A DNA stretch of 18,735 bases from CAZVIK01 sp964627045 (GTDB lineage Bacteria > Acidobacteriota > Terriglobia > Bryobacterales > Bryobacteraceae), in contig CAZVIK010000062.1 in assembly GCA_964627045.1 (NCBI GenBank), positions 1 to 18,735 of the forward strand, in the 5' to 3' direction. This document shows, piece by piece, positions 16,637 through 18,735 of this stretch. Numbering within the stretch: position 1 is the stretch's first letter; each line of letters begins with the position of its first letter. The position numbers and the translations under genes were made by a program. Below the pieces are notes generated by a model that saw only the letters and a list, made by a program, of their open reading frames with translations, ran no database searches and had not been told where the DNA came from.

Positions 16637-18082
16637 GTGCCAGTACTCCCCGAAGATTCCCTCGGCCCGGCAGAACGCCTGCTGTCGCTGGTTGGACGGC
16701 TGCATCATATTGACGGCAAACCACAAAAGGAGATCGCGAACGACCAGGATGTGCGCCAACTCTACTTTCAGACCCGAGGGAAGACGGCCGACGGCGAAGC
16801 GACCCTGAGCCCTGCCACCGTCAACCGATTGCTTGCTCGGGCTGGGGAGACGGGTGTCGTGTCGGTCACCGTGGACGCTTCGTTCGGCGTTGAGGCCAGC
16901 AGAGACGACAAGGCGTCACTTGCCCTGCGTGACACCTTCGGCCTGCAGGAATGCTGCGTCGTCAAGGTCACAGGGTCGGATTGCCCCGCGGACCCCACTC
17001 CGGCCCAGTTGCAGGCGGAGGAGGATCGGCTGACCCTCGGCCTGATCAATGTCGAGACCGATGAGCTCCGGAAGTCCCTCGGTTCGGGGGAGCACGTCCT
17101 GTGCGCCGGCGGCAGGACAATCTGCTGGCTGGCCCGTGGCGTCCGCCGCCGCCCGGTTCCGAAGCGTGACCTGATCTTCACACCCCTCGGAGGGCGCCTG
17201 TGGGTCGAGGATTTCCGGACAGGAGACGCCGACATCATGGAGCGGCCCCTGGATGCCGATGACGCCGCCCACATGTTCGCGGAAGCGTTTGAGGATCAAC
17301 CGGGCGGCAGATTCAGCCAGATCAACCAGCCGCTGTACTGCAGAGACTCGAAGGAGGCGGAAGACATCCTGAGAAACCACTGCGCCATCGGGGTCGGAAA
17401 GTGGAACTGGGGATTGCCGCCCGGCGATCGGGCGTATCTTGGAGTCGGTTCGATGGACAGCGGCAGCCACCGGTTGGCGCTGTTCCTCAGGAAGTACGAG
17501 GCGGGGGACAAGGCCGCGCTCAAGTCATTTCTCAGCGTAGCCGGTGAGCAGTTGGTGGAGATCAAGCGTCTGTGCCAGGAGCTGGGCAGTCCGATGCCGG
17601 GCGACGTCGGGAACCGGCTTTTCGCCTGCCTCCCGGTGGCAAGCGACTTGAAGGAGAGATCGGAATCCGATGATCCTGGGCTGGAACGGTTGACGGCTGG
17701 CTTTGGCCGCGTGGCGAAGATCGTCGAGGAACTGAATCAGAGGGCTGTCGTGATCCCCTGGTCCCGGCTGCGCGGCACACGTCACGTGAGAGCGATTGCC
17801 GCGGGCAAGGGGAAACTGTCGGCGCTTTGGACCATAGTGCTGGCCACCTACTTCGACGCGAAGGTCGGGCGACAGCAGGGACGGCCCGCGGTTCCACTGG
17901 TCACGGAAGTCGCAACCGACTACGCGAGCGCGGCCGAGCTTCGCGCGGAGTTGGCCATCCTCGAAAACAATCCGCACCTCCTCCGTTGGTGCAGCGACCG
18001 ACTGGCCGAGTCCGGCCTCCTCGCGCCTTCTGAAGACGACAAGCCGCAAACAGACGCGACCATCGAGTCAGGTCGATCCTAG
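16637..18082 (+). CDS. SorC-like transcriptional regulator with an internal insertion
   Basis: SorC regulators pair an N-terminal helix-turn-helix with a sugar-phosphate-sensing domain. In this 481-residue protein the HTH spans about 28-72 (KPQKEIAND, then LSPATVNRLLARAGETGVVSV), with a loop of roughly 20 extra residues between its helices. The effector domain starts with LALRDTFGLQECCVV (95-109). It continues with CAGGRTICWLARGV (156-169) and GDRAYLGVGSMDSGS (263-277), and ends with VRAIAAGKGKLSALWTIVLA (384-403) and PLVTEVATDYASA (420-432), matching the end of SorC domains. Usual SorC length is 310-340, so about 100 residues between 280 and 380 look inserted. The start is GTG. The gene is divergent from the four-gene operon and probably controls it and itself. 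The family call comes from motif order; the ligand is unknown. Confidence 0.72.
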   Translation: MPVLPEDSLGPAERLLSLVGRLHHIDGKPQKEIANDQDVRQLYFQTRGKTADGEATLSPATVNRLLARAGETGVVSVTVDASFGVEASRDDKASLALRDTFGLQECCVVKVTGSDCPADPTPAQLQAEEDRLTLGLINVETDELRKSLGSGEHVLCAGGRTICWLARGVRRRPVPKRDLIFTPLGGRLWVEDFRTGDADIMERPLDADDAAHMFAEAFEDQPGGRFSQINQPLYCRDSKEAEDILRNHCAIGVGKWNWGLPPGDRAYLGVGSMDSGSHRLALFLRKYEAGDKAALKSFLSVAGEQLVEIKRLCQELGSPMPGDVGNRLFACLPVASDLKERSESDDPGLERLTAGFGRVAKIVEELNQRAVVIPWSRLRGTRHVRAIAAGKGKLSALWTIVLATYFDAKVGRQQGRPAVPLVTEVATDYASAAELRAELAILENNPHLLRWCSDRLAESGLLAPSEDDKPQTDATIESGRS

Positions 18083-18141
18083 ACAACGCGGCGATGACGC
18101 CGCAGCCTCGACCGATCATCTGGAATGAACGTTATCATCCG

Positions 18142-18180
18142 AAGGCACGGCCCGAGCGGGGCAAGGGGCCGGCCTTGTTT
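18142..18180 (+). terminator. Strong rho-independent-type terminator after the SorC-like gene
   Basis: AAGGC (18142-18146) pairs with GCCTT (18172-18176), and CGGCCC (18148-18153) pairs with GGGCCG (18166-18171). This makes an 11-pair stem with one bulged A and a 12-base loop. The T-rich GTTTCTTGTCCTTT follows. It sits 59 bases after the stop codon. Confidence 0.65.
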
Positions 18181-18307
18181 CTTGTCCTTTGGTGGGTGTG
18201 GCCAGTCCGTTCTTCGTCGCCAGCAGCCTGGACTCATCCTGCCGTCATTTCAAAAACCCGTTCGGTCGCTTTGCCCCCTGTTTGGCGACGGCGACTACGT
18301 TTCCTCG

Positions 18308-18667
18308 TCACTGCGAGGCGTACCGTCTTGCGCATGAGGCGGTCTCCGCAAGAGTCGGGGCGCTGGCACGATGCGAAGCAAGGCAGACCAACACGATCGA
18401 CAGGCTTCGCACCAACGACTGGCTGGACCCAACAACTGGCAGTATCAAGCCGGTTACGTCGGAAGTGAAACGTTTGGCCATGCGCCTTTGCTCTTCCGCG
18501 ATGGACCGCCGAGTCCGCGAGGCGGCATGCGAAGCGGCCGCGACGATGCCCGGGGGGCCCGCGACATTCTCGAGTACGCCACGCCCAGTAAATCGCAGGA
18601 CGAAATCCTTGAACTTCGATGAGCGCAGAGTCCAGTTCGCCCGAAGGTGGCTCCATTTTGGCTCCAT
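18308..18667 (-). CDS. Doubtful 119-residue open frame, possible gene remnant
   Basis: A minus-strand frame from ATG at 18667 to a stop at 18308 encodes 119 residues with a helical, alanine- and arginine-rich middle (AAASHAASRTRRSIAEEQRR). Its ATG lies inside the TGGCTCCA repeat pair, and no ribosome binding site is evident. It may be a remnant of a mobile-element gene or simply chance in GC-rich DNA. No family is recognised. Confidence 0.2.
   Translation of the reverse strand: MEPKWSHLRANWTLRSSKFKDFVLRFTGRGVLENVAGPPGIVAAASHAASRTRRSIAEEQRRMAKRFTSDVTGLILPVVGSSQSLVRSLSIVLVCLASHRASAPTLAETASCARRYASQ
18648..18666 (-). repeat. Paired repeat TGGCTCCA, 11-bp period, inverted relative to the 10147 pair
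   Basis: TGGCTCCA occurs at 18648-18655 and 18659-18666. Read on the minus strand this is TGGAGCCA twice, the same core as the pair at 10147-10165 but in opposite orientation. The two pairs are 8.5 kb apart and enclose the vWA/beta-module operon and its regulator. Confidence 0.65.
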
Positions 18668-18735
18668 TAAGAGGAACCCCGAGCCAAGATGTGGAAACTG
18701 GGTGACTTGCTGTCGCCAGGATTTCGCGCCGTAAA

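Larger units (their letters stand above)
18083..18735. other. Mostly non-coding right end
   Basis: Apart from the terminator after the SorC-like gene, the TGGCTCCA pair and one doubtful minus-strand frame, I see no supported gene in these 653 bases. Plus-strand open frames here (for example from 18189) have compositions typical of shadows in GC-rich DNA. No second tRNA fragment is visible before the window ends. Confidence 0.5.

Overview
The window looks bacterial. Coding regions are dense, most starts carry Shine-Dalgarno-like sequences, sigma70-type promoters can be read in two intergenic regions, and a tRNA-Gly 3' segment ends in an encoded CCA. Base composition is GC-rich. The secreted and membrane proteins of the right half would suit a soil bacterium such as an Acidobacteriota member, but nothing here fixes the taxon.

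The left half (1 to about 10,050) reads as the end of a defence-type genomic island. A partial minus-strand gene runs off the left edge. Next comes a minus-strand gene of the TIGR04141/DUF6119 family, divergent from a complete type I restriction-modification operon: hsdM (2154-4265), hsdS (4262-5314) and hsdR (5311-8541), joined by ATGA overlaps. Two further overlapping plus-strand genes follow: a small lysine-rich protein (8691-9149) and a protein with an RNKRGIGH motif that resembles a HEPN-type RNase motif (9115-9915). This stretch ends at tandem 11-bp repeats (9940-9961) and a 3' tRNA-Gly fragment (10054-10098), which looks like an integrase attachment site.

The right half (10,099-18,735) holds a different module. 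Four minus-strand genes read right to left and form one tightly packed operon: a three-TM anchored protein with tandem beta-type modules (15213-16442), a secreted protein made of four such modules (13663-15216), a large exported protein with modules followed by five or six TM helices (11287-13653), and a TM-anchored vWA-like protein (10461-11315). A SorC-like regulator (16637-18082) with an unusual internal insertion is divergent from the operon. Good promoters for both directions lie in the AT-rich gap between them. I know no named system with this gene content, and it is the best candidate here for something undescribed. The role is unknown; an envelope-associated sensing or stress/defence function is inference only.

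Paired short direct repeats (TTGGAGCCA x2 at 10147-10165, and TGGCTCCA x2 in inverted orientation at 18648-18666) bracket the right module. They may mark a second, tandemly inserted element with no recognisable integrase inside the window. About 650 bases at the right end (18083-18735) hold a strong terminator and little convincing coding sequence.
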